Positions 9,852-19,260 of a stretch of DNA of 64,000 nucleotides are shown one piece after another (position 1 is the first letter of the stretch; each line of letters begins with the position of its first letter). Made by a program: the position numbers and the translations under genes. Location of the stretch: positions 1,860,001 through 1,924,000 of the forward strand of contig NZ_CP018911.1 in NCBI RefSeq assembly GCF_004000605.1. Reading direction: 5' to 3'. Below the pieces are notes generated by a model, which was not told the DNA's origin, made no database searches, and saw only the letters and a list, made by a program, of their open reading frames with translations. Source of the DNA: Glycocaulis alkaliphilus (GTDB lineage Bacteria; Pseudomonadota; Alphaproteobacteria; Caulobacterales; Maricaulaceae).

Positions 9852-10526
9852 TCAGATGCCGGTCTCATCCCTTGCACCGGCCGGGCATCCCCTGGTCGGC
9901 ATGGCAAGCAGCTCGGGCAGTACGTCGTCGCGGAACACGTCATGCAGGCGGCGAAGCTCTCCGGCCGGATCCTCATGCTCGTCAACACGGATATCCCATA
10001 GCGGGTATTCCTCGGTGGACACGATCAGAAGATTGGCCGAGCGTTCGCCCTTGCGGTCGCCGCCCACTGCCTCGCCTGCCTCCACGGCGCGGATCAGCTT
10101 CTCATCAAAAGGCGCATCGCGGCTACCCTGATACGCCTCTGCCATGGCCTCCAGCACGTGCGGACCCGCCAGCCGATTGCCCTGCACCGAAAAGTCCGCC
10201 CGCTCCAGCGCCCCTGCGTAGGCAATGCAGTCTGCGCCAGTCCATGTCACTGCAGGTCCGGTGGCCCCAATTACCGCCAGCTGCCGCTCGTCCGCGCGCG
10301 GATCAGCGCAAATCAGACGCTGCAACGCATCAGCAGCATCAACACCCCTCCGCAGCAATTCCATGGCATCGATCCCCAGATACGGATTGACCTTGGCCTG
10401 GGTCGCAGCCGCGCCGGCACCCGGCCAGGCATGGCTGAGCAGCTTGCCGACGGCAGGCATCTCGGTCAGTGCCGCCACGCCGAACAGTTTGCCGCATGAA
10501 GAACGCGCAACGATGGAAAATGTCAT
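9852..10526 (-). CDS. DUF1028 family protein (Ntn-hydrolase-like fold)
   Basis: 224-residue protein. It opens with M-T-F-S-I-V-A-R and continues A-A-L-T-E-M-P-A-V-G-K-L then G-A-G-A-A-A-T-Q-A-K-V-N-P, the start and first core of DUF1028. A central G-N-R-L-A-G-P-H-V-L-E-A-M motif follows. The family is thought to share the Ntn-hydrolase fold; no substrate is established. The gene converges on the MacB-type permease with about 20 bases between them and reads away from the metallophosphoesterase gene. The 217-base gap upstream contains a widely spaced 8-base inverted repeat. Confidence 0.85.
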   Translation of the reverse strand: MTFSIVARSSCGKLFGVAALTEMPAVGKLLSHAWPGAGAAATQAKVNPYLGIDAMELLRRGVDAADALQRLICADPRADERQLAVIGATGPAVTWTGADCIAYAGALERADFSVQGNRLAGPHVLEAMAEAYQGSRDAPFDEKLIRAVEAGEAVGGDRKGERSANLLIVSTEEYPLWDIRVDEHEDPAGELRRLHDVFRDDVLPELLAMPTRGCPAGARDETGI

Positions 10527-10743
10527 GGCGGCTCCGGGCAGCGCAGATCAATGGTAATGGCGGATTCGTGGTTCCACCTCGCGTAGCTCCCACAACGTTA
10601 TGGCAGGCCGGACGTTCCGCTTCGAGGTGGGGATCATTCTGTCCGTAGACGCATGGGTCACAAAACAACGGGCGGTTTCATAAAACCATCAAGACCGGCT
10701 GCTACCACTCCTTGCACTCCAGTGACGAGAAAGGAGCGCCCAG

Positions 10744-12153
10744 ATGCGTTTTGTCGCCGCCACGGCCATGGCTCTCGGCCTTGCCATTTCAGCCAGCGCG
10801 GATGAACCGCGCGCGCTTCCCAACCCGCCAGCTCCCCATGCGCCGGGGGCCCCTTACGCTCCGGCGGGCGTTCCCGACCGCATTATTCTAACTGTGGGCG
10901 CCGATCCGGCCCGGTCCGTCGGCATTAGCTATCGCACCGATACACGCCAGAGCGTGGGCCGTCTTGAGCTGGTGCGCGCCGTCCCCGGCCCCGCACAGAA
11001 CCCGCAGCGCCAGATGTTCGAGGCTGAGACCCGGGCGCTGGAAACCGAGAACGGCATCGCCCATCATCATCGCTTCGCGCTCGACGGTCTGGAACCCGGC
11101 ACCGCCTACAGCTATCGCGTCGAAGGAGCCTATGGCTGGACCGGATGGATCGATTTTCGCACCGCTGCAGACAGCGACGAGCCCTTCCAGCTCGTCTATC
11201 TGGGCGATGTGCAGAACTATATCGGCGAAGTTGGCCATCGCGTGATTACGCAGGCTATCCGGCACGCCTCCAACCCGGCTGTCATCACCACGGCTGGCGA
11301 TTTCGTATCCCAGCGCGCCGACATGGTCCACGACGATGAGTGGGGCAAGTGGTGGGACACTGGCACGATGCACTACGCCTCGATCCCTCACATCCCCGCC
11401 GCCGGCAATCACGAATACATTCCCGGCGAGATGCCAGATGGCAGCTCTGTTCGTGTGCTGGGACCGCACTGGCCGCTCCAGTTCGTGCTGCCGGAAAACG
11501 GTGTGCCGGGCGCGCAAGTCACCTCCTTCTATTCGGACTATCAGGGCGTGCGCTTCATCGTGCCGGATGTCACCGCCGTGCTGAGCCTTGGCCAGATGGA
11601 AGCCACTACTGACTGGATCCGGGAGGTGGCCAGCGCGAGCGAAGCCAACTGGAATGTCGTGGTGATGCACCAGCCGCTCATCACCTGCGCGCGGCCCGAA
11701 AACACTGACCTGATCCACGAATCCTGGCTGCCCATGTTTGAGGAGGTGGGCATCCATCTCGTCCTGCAGGGCCACGATCACTGCTATGGCCGCTGGAGCA
11801 ATGCCGATAATCCGCGCCGTCCGGGCGCTGAGCCTGCCCCGCAGAGCGGCCCGGTCAGCATTGTGACGGTCGTAGGCGGCAAGATGTATGCGCTTAACGA
11901 CCGTGTCGCCAATGAGGCGGATCGCTGGGGCGAAGGCACCCAGCTCTATCACCTGATCGACTTCTCGCGTGATGAGCTGGCCTACACCGCCTACACCGCT
12001 CAAGGCACGCTCTATGACGCCTTCACGCTGACGCGCAGGGAAGACGGCGCGGTATGGATCGCCGACGATCTGGCCAGCCTGCCGCCCGTACGCGAATGCG
12101 CCGATGACGATACCGGCCCGGATGGTTTTGCCTGCACCTCGCGGGAGAAATAA
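10744..12153 (+). CDS. Secreted metallophosphoesterase, purple-acid-phosphatase type
   Basis: 469-residue protein with a Sec signal peptide (residues 1 to about 19, ending A-S-A). An N-terminal fibronectin-like domain (about 40-140) carries the G-I-S-Y-R-T and L-D-G-L-E-P-G-T-A-Y-S-Y-R-V-E segments found in purple acid phosphatases. The catalytic domain has G-D-V-Q-N near 154, A-G-D-F, G-N-H-E at about 221-224, V-V-M-H-Q-P near 306 and G-H-D-H near 342. These are the metal-ligand blocks of the calcineurin-like superfamily. AAGGAG lies just upstream of the ATG. It probably acts in the periplasm on phosphate esters; the substrate is unknown. A clear terminator follows. Confidence 0.93.
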   Translation: MRFVAATAMALGLAISASADEPRALPNPPAPHAPGAPYAPAGVPDRIILTVGADPARSVGISYRTDTRQSVGRLELVRAVPGPAQNPQRQMFEAETRALETENGIAHHHRFALDGLEPGTAYSYRVEGAYGWTGWIDFRTAADSDEPFQLVYLGDVQNYIGEVGHRVITQAIRHASNPAVITTAGDFVSQRADMVHDDEWGKWWDTGTMHYASIPHIPAAGNHEYIPGEMPDGSSVRVLGPHWPLQFVLPENGVPGAQVTSFYSDYQGVRFIVPDVTAVLSLGQMEATTDWIREVASASEANWNVVVMHQPLITCARPENTDLIHESWLPMFEEVGIHLVLQGHDHCYGRWSNADNPRRPGAEPAPQSGPVSIVTVVGGKMYALNDRVANEADRWGEGTQLYHLIDFSRDELAYTAYTAQGTLYDAFTLTRREDGAVWIADDLASLPPVRECADDDTGPDGFACTSREK

Positions 12154-12180
12154 CCCCGGCAGTTTGCAGCCATGAAAGCA

Positions 12181-12212
12181 AAAAGGCCGCTCCTGAAGGA
12201 GCGGCCTTTTTT
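12181..12212 (+). terminator. Rho-independent terminator after the metallophosphoesterase
   Basis: A perfect 9-bp stem (12185-12193 with 12198-12206) has a 4-base loop, a T6 run on the plus strand and an A5 run before it. It can therefore work in both directions, ending the phosphoesterase transcript and, on the minus strand, the tRNA-Asp transcript. Confidence 0.93.
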
Positions 12213-12233
12213 GGTATCTCTCTTGTGAAGAAG

Positions 12234-12310
12234 TGGCGCGAGTGACGGGGCTCGAACCCGCGACCTCCGGCGTGACAGGCCGGCACTCTAACCAACTGAG
12301 CTACACCCGC
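12234..12310 (-). tRNA. tRNA-Asp (GTC)
   Basis: 77-base cloverleaf including an encoded CCA. The acceptor GCGGGTG pairs with CACTCGC (one G-U), the discriminator is G, and the anticodon loop CTGTCAC sits between 5-bp stems giving anticodon GTC. The T-loop is TTCGAGC. It is transcribed toward the terminator at 12181-12212. Confidence 0.97.
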
Positions 12311-12426
12311 TTGGCACTTCTTCTCCGGGGCTGGCCCCGAACGAGATGGGTTACTTAATCGGCGTGTTCTGGCCGGTCAAGCCGGTTCGATCAGGCCGTA
12401 GTGAGGAAATACACAGCCATCCGCCC

Positions 12427-14667
12427 CTAGCCGGAATAATAGCTGCGATAGTTCTTGTAGTAGTAGGACGAGCCTTCATACCCGTAGCGGGCCTGCGCGT
12501 TCATATCGACCTGCGCAAGCGTCACGCCGAGCACATTCGCCTTCACATCGCGCAGCGTATCAAGAGCGCTGGCGGCCGCCTCGCGCGGCGTCGTCTTCCA
12601 TTTGACGTTCATCACAACGGCGTCCGCCTTGGCCGCGATGGCGCGCGTGTCGGTAACGGCCAATACCGGCGCCGTGTCTATCAGCACAAGATCATAACGT
12701 TCGCGCAGCACGCTCATGAGTGATTTGAAGGCGTCGGAGTTGAACACGTCACGCGGTGTGAATTGCGATTCGACCACGGGCAGGATCTGCAATCCCTGTT
12801 CGGCATCAGCGACCAGCACTTCATCAAGCGTGCAATCGCCGGACAATACTTCCAGCAGCCCCTTGCTGGCCTGGGGTGCAGCAGCCTTGGTCAGCAGGCG
12901 GCGGCGCAGATCGCAATCCATTATCAGCGTGCGTGAGCCCGACATCGCCGATATGCGCCCGAGGGAATAGGTCGTCGTCGTCTTGCCCTCACCCGGCAGG
13001 GCGGACGTTATCGCGACAATCTTGTGAACGTTATCGATGTTGGACAGCAGAATCGCTGAGCGGATGACGCGGAAGGATTCCGCGATTCCCGAGAGCGGAT
13101 TTTCGCGGACATAGTCGTAAGGCTGATCGCCTTTGCCCGATCGCTTCTGCCCGAACCGTCCTTGAGCGAGCATCGGCACAGACGCAATATGCGCCGCGCC
13201 CAGCTCGCGTTCGACATCGGCCTCGGTGCGCACGCCATTATCAAACACTTCCAGCAGCACAATCGCCCCGGCACCGGCCATACCCGCAAGCATCAGGCCC
13301 AGAGCCAGATTGAGCAGCCAGTTGGGAGCGCTCGGCTCCAGCGGAACCGGCGCACGCGCCACGATACGCGCATCTGCCGTGGCAAGATCATCCTGCTCGC
13401 TCGTCTGACGGAAGCGGTTCAGAAAGGATTCGAACAATGTGCGCGAGGCTTCCGCCTCCCGCTCAAGCTCGCGCAGCCTCACCAGGGCCCGGTTATTCGT
13501 CACCAGCTCGTCGCGGAAGCCCGACAGCGTGCTCTGAAGGGAGGCCACCCGTTGCCGGGCCACATTCACTTCTGTCTCCAGCCCGGCGACGATGCGTTGG
13601 ATTTCGCGGCTGATCTGCTCTTCCAGATCGGCAACCTCGCGCTCCACAGCCAGAAATTCCGGGTGACGCGGACCATAGCGCGAGGCCAGATCGCTGCGGC
13701 GGCGGCTGGTCTCGGTCTGCTGGGCACGCAAGGCGCGGATGGTTTCAGAGCGCAGCACCTCACCAATCGTATCAAGCGATGCACCACGCTGAAGCTGTGT
13801 CTGGACACTGCGCAGGGACGATTCAGCGGCCGAAAGCTCGGCGCGCTGAATGGCCAGCTGCGCATTAAGGTCCGAAATCTGCTGCTCGGTCAGATTACTG
13901 CCGCCAGCATCCAGCAAGCCGTGCTCTGCGCGGTAAAGCTCCACAGCCTGCTCGGCCGTACGAACCTCTTCGCGCAGAACATCCAGCCGGTCATTCAGCC
14001 AGGTATTGGCCCGCTCCGTCGCGTCGAACTTGGCTTCCAGCTGCGACAGGAGATAGAGATCAGCAAAAGCATTGGCGATACGCGCCGCCTTGGCCGGATT
14101 CTCCGAGCGAAATCCGATCGATATGACATAGGTCATGCCGGAGCGGCGCGCGGTGAGCCGCTCGAGCACCGCCGAGGTCACAGCCTCCAGCGTGCGCTGG
14201 TCGTCATCAATGCCGGCATGCGCCATCTGGGATGGCACCAGCGCAGACAGGAAGCCGCGAAGCCCCGCGGCAATGACTCCCAGCCCGGACGGCTCACGCA
14301 AGCTGTCATTGAATTCCGGGTCCGCCGTCAGATCGAGACTATTGATCACGGCAAGTGCCAGTGAGCGGCTCTGGATCAGCTGAACCTCGGTGTCGAGCGC
14401 CTGCGCATCCGACCCCACCCCGGTCAGCACGGCCTCGATATCGATCACCTGAGACTGGCGCGGATCAATGATCACGCTGGCCGTCGCGGTATATTGCGGC
14501 GTCATCTGCATCGTCACGATGACGGTCAGGGCGAACACTGCAAACGCGACAGCGGCGAAAACCGGGAGCCGCCGGCGGAATATCCGCCACAACTGGCGCA
14601 GATCGACGAGTTCGTCATCAGCGGGCTGTTCGGCATACACCTGCGGCTCGCCCCGATTATACGCCAT
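12427..14667 (-). CDS. Wzc/ExoP-type polysaccharide co-polymerase with tyrosine autokinase
   Basis: 746-residue inner-membrane protein controlling polysaccharide polymerisation and export. It has a Wzz domain with TM1 at about 34-54, a long coiled-coil periplasmic region (about 200-420) with a GNVR-type end, and TM2 at about 450-472. A cytoplasmic BY-kinase follows, with Walker A S-A-L-P-G-E-G-K-T-T (about 548-557), Walker A' L-I-M-D-C-D-L-R-R and Walker B V-L-I-D-T-A-P. The C-terminus carries eight tyrosines in the last 21 residues, the autophosphorylation cluster. No Wzb-type phosphatase was seen, and the Wza/Wzx/Wzy genes are about 26 kb away at 38-44 kb. The outer-membrane barrel gene lies upstream on the same strand. 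Confidence 0.96.
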   Translation of the reverse strand: MAYNRGEPQVYAEQPADDELVDLRQLWRIFRRRLPVFAAVAFAVFALTVIVTMQMTPQYTATASVIIDPRQSQVIDIEAVLTGVGSDAQALDTEVQLIQSRSLALAVINSLDLTADPEFNDSLREPSGLGVIAAGLRGFLSALVPSQMAHAGIDDDQRTLEAVTSAVLERLTARRSGMTYVISIGFRSENPAKAARIANAFADLYLLSQLEAKFDATERANTWLNDRLDVLREEVRTAEQAVELYRAEHGLLDAGGSNLTEQQISDLNAQLAIQRAELSAAESSLRSVQTQLQRGASLDTIGEVLRSETIRALRAQQTETSRRRSDLASRYGPRHPEFLAVEREVADLEEQISREIQRIVAGLETEVNVARQRVASLQSTLSGFRDELVTNNRALVRLRELEREAEASRTLFESFLNRFRQTSEQDDLATADARIVARAPVPLEPSAPNWLLNLALGLMLAGMAGAGAIVLLEVFDNGVRTEADVERELGAAHIASVPMLAQGRFGQKRSGKGDQPYDYVRENPLSGIAESFRVIRSAILLSNIDNVHKIVAITSALPGEGKTTTTYSLGRISAMSGSRTLIMDCDLRRRLLTKAAAPQASKGLLEVLSGDCTLDEVLVADAEQGLQILPVVESQFTPRDVFNSDAFKSLMSVLRERYDLVLIDTAPVLAVTDTRAIAAKADAVVMNVKWKTTPREAAASALDTLRDVKANVLGVTLAQVDMNAQARYGYEGSSYYYKNYRSYYSG

Positions 14668-14793
14668 GATTACCCCGGATTTTCATTATACGGCCACACG
14701 GATACGCCTTCACCAGCGAAGTGCCGTCAGCTGCCAGAACTGTCAACTGGAAAGCAAGTGCGGGGCCAGCGCTGTCCGCATCCGGTGTTCGCC

Positions 14794-16092
14794 TCAGTAC
14801 TGCAGCACAACACCCAGGATGAAGCGGTTGCTGCTGAAATCGCGTGGCCCGGCCGTGCCTGACGAACTCTGGTCGAGATGGCTGTAGCTGGCCGTCAGGC
14901 CCACATTGCGGTTCATCAGATAGGTGGCCTGAACGGTGGCACCCCAGCGCTCATCTTCGCGGTCAATGCCCTGATACTCATCGTTGGCGTAATCGAGGCG
15001 CGCCGTCAGGATGACATTGCGCAGCAGCTCGTGGTCGGCCTGAGCGGACACCGACGTACCGATAAAACCAGCAGACGCGGCAATACCGGAATCTTCAATG
15101 CCACGCCGGGCGGTGAAGGTGAACGTGGTCAGCTGGGTCGGGAACCACTCCAGCAGGCCGTCAATGCTGACACCGTCCACGGTGCCAAAGGCAGGGCTGT
15201 CATACTCCTGCTTCATATAGCCGACGCCGATCTCACCGCGCGCCAGACCACCCAGATCAAACTCCACGCCCACATCGAACGTGTAGCCGTCAGAATCGCG
15301 GTTGGTGGCGACAGCCGGCGGCGAGAGCCGGAAATCGCGCTGGTTATGCCGGTAGCGGGCAAAAACCGCCGTATCCGGGCTGATCGCCCAGTCACCACGA
15401 AGGGTGAAGCGATGCATGTCCTGATCGCGGAAATCCTGGCTCGCGACACCGCCACCGATCAGCCGCGCATCATCATAGTCCGACTTGGCAAAGTCATAAC
15501 CGCCACGGATGCGCAGCCGGTTGAAGGTGTGCTCCGCACCGATGGCGAAGGTCGTTGTATCAAAGCGGATAGGCTCGGCAGCGAAGCCGGCAGCACCGGC
15601 CGAGGTGCGCGGTTCGGTGCCCCGGCTGTGGGACGCAGACGCCCCCACCGACGTGCCGCGATGGATGTCGAGGCGGCCACCGGCGCCGAGCGAATAGTCG
15701 GTCGTGCTCTCGGAACCGAAATCCGCATACTCGTTGCGGCGTACATCGGCGAAGGCGTTGAAGGCGTGGCGCGACCAGGTGGTGTCGACCGTGACGGAAG
15801 GATTGATCACGAAGATCGTGTCGGACTCCTCATTCGTCGCCGTTGCGAAAATATTGTCGTTGAACTCGACGCCAAGGCTCAGTTCGGGGCGCCAGATGAA
15901 CGCGCCAGCCCTCACGCCGAGCGCATCATATTCCGGACGCGGCCGCTGCGTCACACTGACATTGCGGTCACGATCCCACAGCCATTGCGCGTCGGCGTCA
16001 CCGGCCGCCGCAAAATTCGCTGCGCCTCCAGCCGTCAACGTGAGTGCAACCGTTCCTACGCCCGAAAACAGCTTGTTCTTAAGGCCAACCAT
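14794..16092 (-). CDS. Outer-membrane beta-barrel protein, polysaccharide-associated
   Basis: 432 residues with an N-terminal signal peptide (about 1-36, ending A-D-A-Q). Alternating amphipathic strands with aromatic girdles continue to a C-terminus ending R-F-I-L-G-V-V-L-Q-Y, the aromatic end expected for BAM insertion. The pattern L-S-L-G-V-E-F-N-D-N-I-F-A-T resembles outer-membrane barrel proteins (BBP2-like) encoded beside exopolysaccharide genes in alphaproteobacteria. It lies upstream of the Wzc-type gene (126-base gap) and downstream of the small exported protein, all on the minus strand. A role in polymer secretion or attachment is inferred from position. Confidence 0.85.
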   Translation of the reverse strand: MVGLKNKLFSGVGTVALTLTAGGAANFAAAGDADAQWLWDRDRNVSVTQRPRPEYDALGVRAGAFIWRPELSLGVEFNDNIFATATNEESDTIFVINPSVTVDTTWSRHAFNAFADVRRNEYADFGSESTTDYSLGAGGRLDIHRGTSVGASASHSRGTEPRTSAGAAGFAAEPIRFDTTTFAIGAEHTFNRLRIRGGYDFAKSDYDDARLIGGGVASQDFRDQDMHRFTLRGDWAISPDTAVFARYRHNQRDFRLSPPAVATNRDSDGYTFDVGVEFDLGGLARGEIGVGYMKQEYDSPAFGTVDGVSIDGLLEWFPTQLTTFTFTARRGIEDSGIAASAGFIGTSVSAQADHELLRNVILTARLDYANDEYQGIDREDERWGATVQATYLMNRNVGLTASYSHLDQSSSGTAGPRDFSSNRFILGVVLQY

Positions 16093-16184
16093 CTCGTCCC
16101 CACCTTATGATACGTCACGCACACGAAGTCCGGCCTGGACGGCACAATGCCCTGTCTGACAATCCGCCGCCGGGTCCGCCAGCT

Positions 16185-16619
16185 TCAGTAGTCAGAGCCG
16201 CCACGGCCGCCCGGGGGCGGAGGCGGAGGCGGGGTCGGCGAGCTGCCTGCAGGGCCGCCAGGCACACCGGCAACACCGGAGCTGGACAGCTGGGCCGCCG
16301 CACTTTGCGTTGCAGCCTGCGCAGCCGGGGTTTGCATGACGGGGCTGGCCGAAGCGATGGCAAGAGCGGCCGCAGCCGTCTGGCTGTCAGCGCCGGACGC
16401 GACAATCGCACTGACGATTGCAGCCTCAACCTCCTCGGCAGTGGCATCCGGACCGAGAGCGGCAACGGCGGCAACGATGGCGTCGGCGACTTCCTGCGCG
16501 GTCGGTGCGACCTGCACGGCGGCCATGGCATAAGCCGGAACGCTCACGGCACCGGCCGGGACCAGACCAAATACCGCCGCGCCCAAAACAGCTTTAGAAA
16601 ACTTGATAACGGATTTCAT
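16185..16619 (-). CDS. Small exported Ala-rich protein with Pro/Gly C-terminus, unknown function
   Basis: 144 residues from the ATG at 16619, which has AGGGG upstream; in-frame codons further upstream lack a site. A signal peptide ends near residue 31 (A-Y-A). The mature part is Ala/Val-rich with two helical repeats of a V-A-D-A-I-V-A-A-V-A-A-L and V-E-A-A-I-V-S-A-I-V-A-S type. The last 25 residues are Pro/Gly-rich with a run of seven prolines. No family is recognised. It lies between polysaccharide genes and its translation start is enclosed in a hairpin (16619-16653). It may be a surface or periplasmic accessory factor; this is inference. Confidence 0.75.
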   Translation of the reverse strand: MKSVIKFSKAVLGAAVFGLVPAGAVSVPAYAMAAVQVAPTAQEVADAIVAAVAALGPDATAEEVEAAIVSAIVASGADSQTAAAALAIASASPVMQTPAAQAATQSAAAQLSSSGVAGVPGGPAGSSPTPPPPPPPGGRGGSDY

Positions 16620-16653
16620 AGTAAACCCCTGTAAATTTACCTTCGGTTTACTA
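16619..16653 (-). promoter_or_regulatory. Hairpin enclosing the ribosome-binding site of the small exported protein
   Basis: Perfect 9-base inverted repeat: tagtaaacc at 16619-16627 and ggtttacta at 16645-16653. It encloses a second palindrome, gtaaatttac (16631-16640). In the minus-strand mRNA the stem ends at the start codon and includes part of the AGGGG ribosome-binding site, so folding would block initiation. It could instead be a DNA operator. Confidence 0.6.
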
Positions 16654-16885
16654 CTACCAAAACCATGAGCGCGGAGCCAGCCAGATTCCGCGAGAATCTG
16701 CGAATTTGGCAATGGACGCAGCGATCCTGGCGACCAGATGCAAAAAAGACACGCCACGCCGCGAATCCGGCCCTGCCAGCCCGGATATTGGGCGCGCAGG
16801 AACGCGGCCCGCAGCCCGATTATACATTCTTTAAGTGCTGGAATCGTAGTATTTGCCAATCTGCAAAGTAAATGAGGCCAGTGCG

Positions 16886-17212
16886 ATGGCTGTCAATGCC
16901 CGGTCTGAAAATGCGGAAAGCACAGTTTCCGGCGCATTGCCCGATGACATAGCCATTCCTGCCATGAGCAATCCGGCAGCGTTTCTGCTGGACGCAGGTA
17001 CGCATCCACTGTCCCCTGCCCCATCACCGGCCCGCACTCTCCAGCAAGAACTGGATGCACAGCTGACCGGCTTCAGCGTCCAGATTGCGGATTCAGCCGT
17101 CCCGGGCGGAAAGCCTCAATGGTCAGCGCGCCGGACGCTCGCCCTCATACTGGTCAGCAACGGCGTGGCCTGGGCAGCGCTGGCTTGCGCAATATTCGCG
17201 CTGACGCGCTAG
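16886..17212 (+). CDS. Small protein with C-terminal membrane anchor, unknown function
   Basis: 108 residues from the ATG at 16886, which has GAGG nine bases upstream; an earlier in-frame ATG at 16853 lacks one. The first 80 residues are hydrophilic and low in recognisable motifs. The last 23 form one hydrophobic helix (L-A-L-I-L-V-S-N-G-V-A-W-A-A-L-A) ending in T-R, as in tail-anchored proteins. It is divergent from the small exported protein gene and faces the polysaccharide region. No family is recognised. Confidence 0.6.
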   Translation: MAVNARSENAESTVSGALPDDIAIPAMSNPAAFLLDAGTHPLSPAPSPARTLQQELDAQLTGFSVQIADSAVPGGKPQWSARRTLALILVSNGVAWAALACAIFALTR

Positions 17213-17309
17213 ACGGCCCGAAACACCCGGAAATTCACACCAAGGCGCCGGGCGCAGTTCGCCATCAGCGCGATCAGTGATGTTCATCTTTTGGGAATGA
17301 GTGTCGCGG

Positions 17310-17384
17310 TGGCAGGCCCTAGGGGAATCGAACCCCTCTTTCCAGGTTGAAAACCTGGCGTCCTAACCGATAGACGAAGGGCCC
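17310..17384 (-). tRNA. tRNA-Glu (TTC)
   Basis: 75 bases with an encoded CCA. The acceptor GGGCCCT pairs with AGGGCCT (G-U at the first pair). The anticodon stem CCAGG/CCTGG holds the loop TTTTCAA, giving anticodon TTC. The T-arm is AGGGG-TTCGATT-CCCCT. Confidence 0.96.
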
Positions 17385-17478
17385 GCATCAGCGCGAGAGC
17401 GGTTCTATATCCAAGCAGAATCCCTCACGCAAGCCCTGCGGGTAGCTTCTTGTGCAAGATTGCGCAGTGCAGCTGCGT

Positions 17479-19254
17479 TCAACCTGCTGCTGCCATGTCT
17501 TCCAGATGCAGCTCTGCCTTGCGCCCGAAGCGATTGTCTTCGGCCTTTATGCGCCCGGCTACATGCCATTTGCGGTCCCGTGCGCCTGTCAGCGCGTCGC
17601 CCAGCGGCTTTCCAAGCGCCCGGAAGGCTATCCCGGACACCTGCGCGCCGGTATCGGCCTCGAAGGTGAAGCGCAGATGGCCGGTCCCCACCTCCTTCAC
17701 GAAGCGGATATGCAGATCAGACAGCGCAAAGCGCGGCTCGGGATTACCCATGCCGAAGGGTGCCGCCTGCTTGAGCGACTCGCCAAAATCAAAATCCACC
17801 GCCGCCGGATGCACCACCCCATCGAGGCGCAAGGTGCGGGCCTCATCGGCTGCTGCCCATTCCGGCGCAAGCCTGTCGGCAAGGAAGTCGCGAAACGCGG
17901 CGATCCTGCCCTCTTCGACCGTCAGCCCCGCTGCCATGGCGTGCCCGCCGCCCTTTTCCAGCAGGCCGGCTTCGCGCGCCGCCAGTATCGCATTGCCCAG
18001 ATGCACGCCAGGGCAGGACCGCCCTGATCCCTTGCCGACACCGTTCTCGACGCCGATCACGATAGTGGGCCGGTTGAACTGGTCCTTGATGCGCCCCGCC
18101 GCGATGCCGATCACGCCGGGATGCCACCCTTCCCCGGCCAGTACGATCACCGGCCCGCCGGCATCGGTGCGCCCGGACTCAATCTCATCAAGTGCAGCCG
18201 TCAGCACGGCGTCCTCGATGGCCTTGCGTTCGGCATTGAGCCGGTCGAGCTCCAGCGCGATTTCGCGTACGCGGGCGGGATCCTCTGAGCCCAGCAGCTC
18301 CAGACCCAGCCCGGCCACGCCTACGCGGCCGCCCGCATTGATGCGGGGGCCCAGCAGGAAGCCGGCATGATAGGGGCTGGCCGGTCCTGTCAGCCCGGAC
18401 ACCTCCGCCAGCGCCGCCAGCCCGACTTTGTGCCAGCCGCTCATCACTTTGAGGCCTTGCGTGACGATGGCGCGGTTGGGCCCGGTCAGCGGCACGACAT
18501 CGCAAACCGTCCCCAGCGCCGCCAGATCGGTCATGGCGAGAATATCGGGCTCTGGCCCCTTGAAAGCGCCCCGCGCCCGCCCTTCGCGGTTGAGCGCTGC
18601 CAGAAAGACCAGCGTGACGCCAGCCGCTGCCATATGCCCGCAGCCCGAAGTGTCGCCAGGCTGGTTGGGATTGACGAGCGCCAGGGCGGGCGGCGGCGGT
18701 CCGTCCATCAGATGATGATCGATCACCACGACCGGCAGGCCCATGCCGGCAGCACTTTCCAGCGCGCCATGCGCCGCCGCGCCGCAATCGACCGTCACGA
18801 CCAGCCCAGCGCCTGCCGCCTTCAGGCTGGCGAAGGCTTCGGCGGAGGGGCCATACCCCTCCTCGATGCGGTCAGGCACATAGGTCAGCGCCTCCTGCCC
18901 CACCGCCCGCAACCAGCGCACCAGCTGCGCGCCGGAGCTGGCTCCATCGACATCATAGTCGGCAAAGACGGCGATGCGCGTGCCAGCCTCCACGGCGTCC
19001 CAGACGGCGCGGGCGGCGGCATCCATGCCCAGAAAGCTCGACGGATCGGGAAAGCTGTCACGCAGGCGCGGAGACAGGAAGGCGGGCGCGTCATCAACGC
19101 TGATGTCCCGCGATGCCATCAGGCGCGCCAGCGCATCATTGCAGCCGGTGGCGCGTACAATCGCTGCCACCGCTTCATCTGACGCCTCACTGAGCGCCCA
19201 TGCCCGGCCGGTCACCGATGCGGTGACGCCAAAGAGCGGTTCGCGGCCAGCCAT
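17479..19254 (-). CDS. recJ: Single-stranded-DNA-specific 5'-3' exonuclease RecJ
   Basis: 591-residue DHH-family nuclease acting in recombination and mismatch repair. Motifs seen are V-F-A-D-Y-D-V-D-G-A-S-S (motif I, near residue 98), V-D-C-G-A (near 158), the diagnostic V-V-I-D-H-H (near 175) and N-P-N-Q-P. The DHHA1 motif G-K-G-S-G-R-S and G-G-G-H-A-M-A-A-G are further on. Length is normal. It starts 6 bases after glpX on the same strand. A tRNA-Glu lies beyond its 3' end. Confidence 0.97.
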   Translation of the reverse strand: MAGREPLFGVTASVTGRAWALSEASDEAVAAIVRATGCNDALARLMASRDISVDDAPAFLSPRLRDSFPDPSSFLGMDAAARAVWDAVEAGTRIAVFADYDVDGASSGAQLVRWLRAVGQEALTYVPDRIEEGYGPSAEAFASLKAAGAGLVVTVDCGAAAHGALESAAGMGLPVVVIDHHLMDGPPPPALALVNPNQPGDTSGCGHMAAAGVTLVFLAALNREGRARGAFKGPEPDILAMTDLAALGTVCDVVPLTGPNRAIVTQGLKVMSGWHKVGLAALAEVSGLTGPASPYHAGFLLGPRINAGGRVGVAGLGLELLGSEDPARVREIALELDRLNAERKAIEDAVLTAALDEIESGRTDAGGPVIVLAGEGWHPGVIGIAAGRIKDQFNRPTIVIGVENGVGKGSGRSCPGVHLGNAILAAREAGLLEKGGGHAMAAGLTVEEGRIAAFRDFLADRLAPEWAAADEARTLRLDGVVHPAAVDFDFGESLKQAAPFGMGNPEPRFALSDLHIRFVKEVGTGHLRFTFEADTGAQVSGIAFRALGKPLGDALTGARDRKWHVAGRIKAEDNRFGRKAELHLEDMAAAG

Positions 19255-19260
19255 TGGCGG

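Noticed and set aside
10574-10630. Inverted repeat ccacctcg / cgaggtgg upstream of the DUF1028 gene
   Set aside because: The arms are about 40 bases apart with no T tract or supporting motif, so it is neither a convincing terminator nor operator.
13162-14364. Long open frame antisense to the Wzc-type gene
   Set aside because: No family resemblance; explained by the sense gene.
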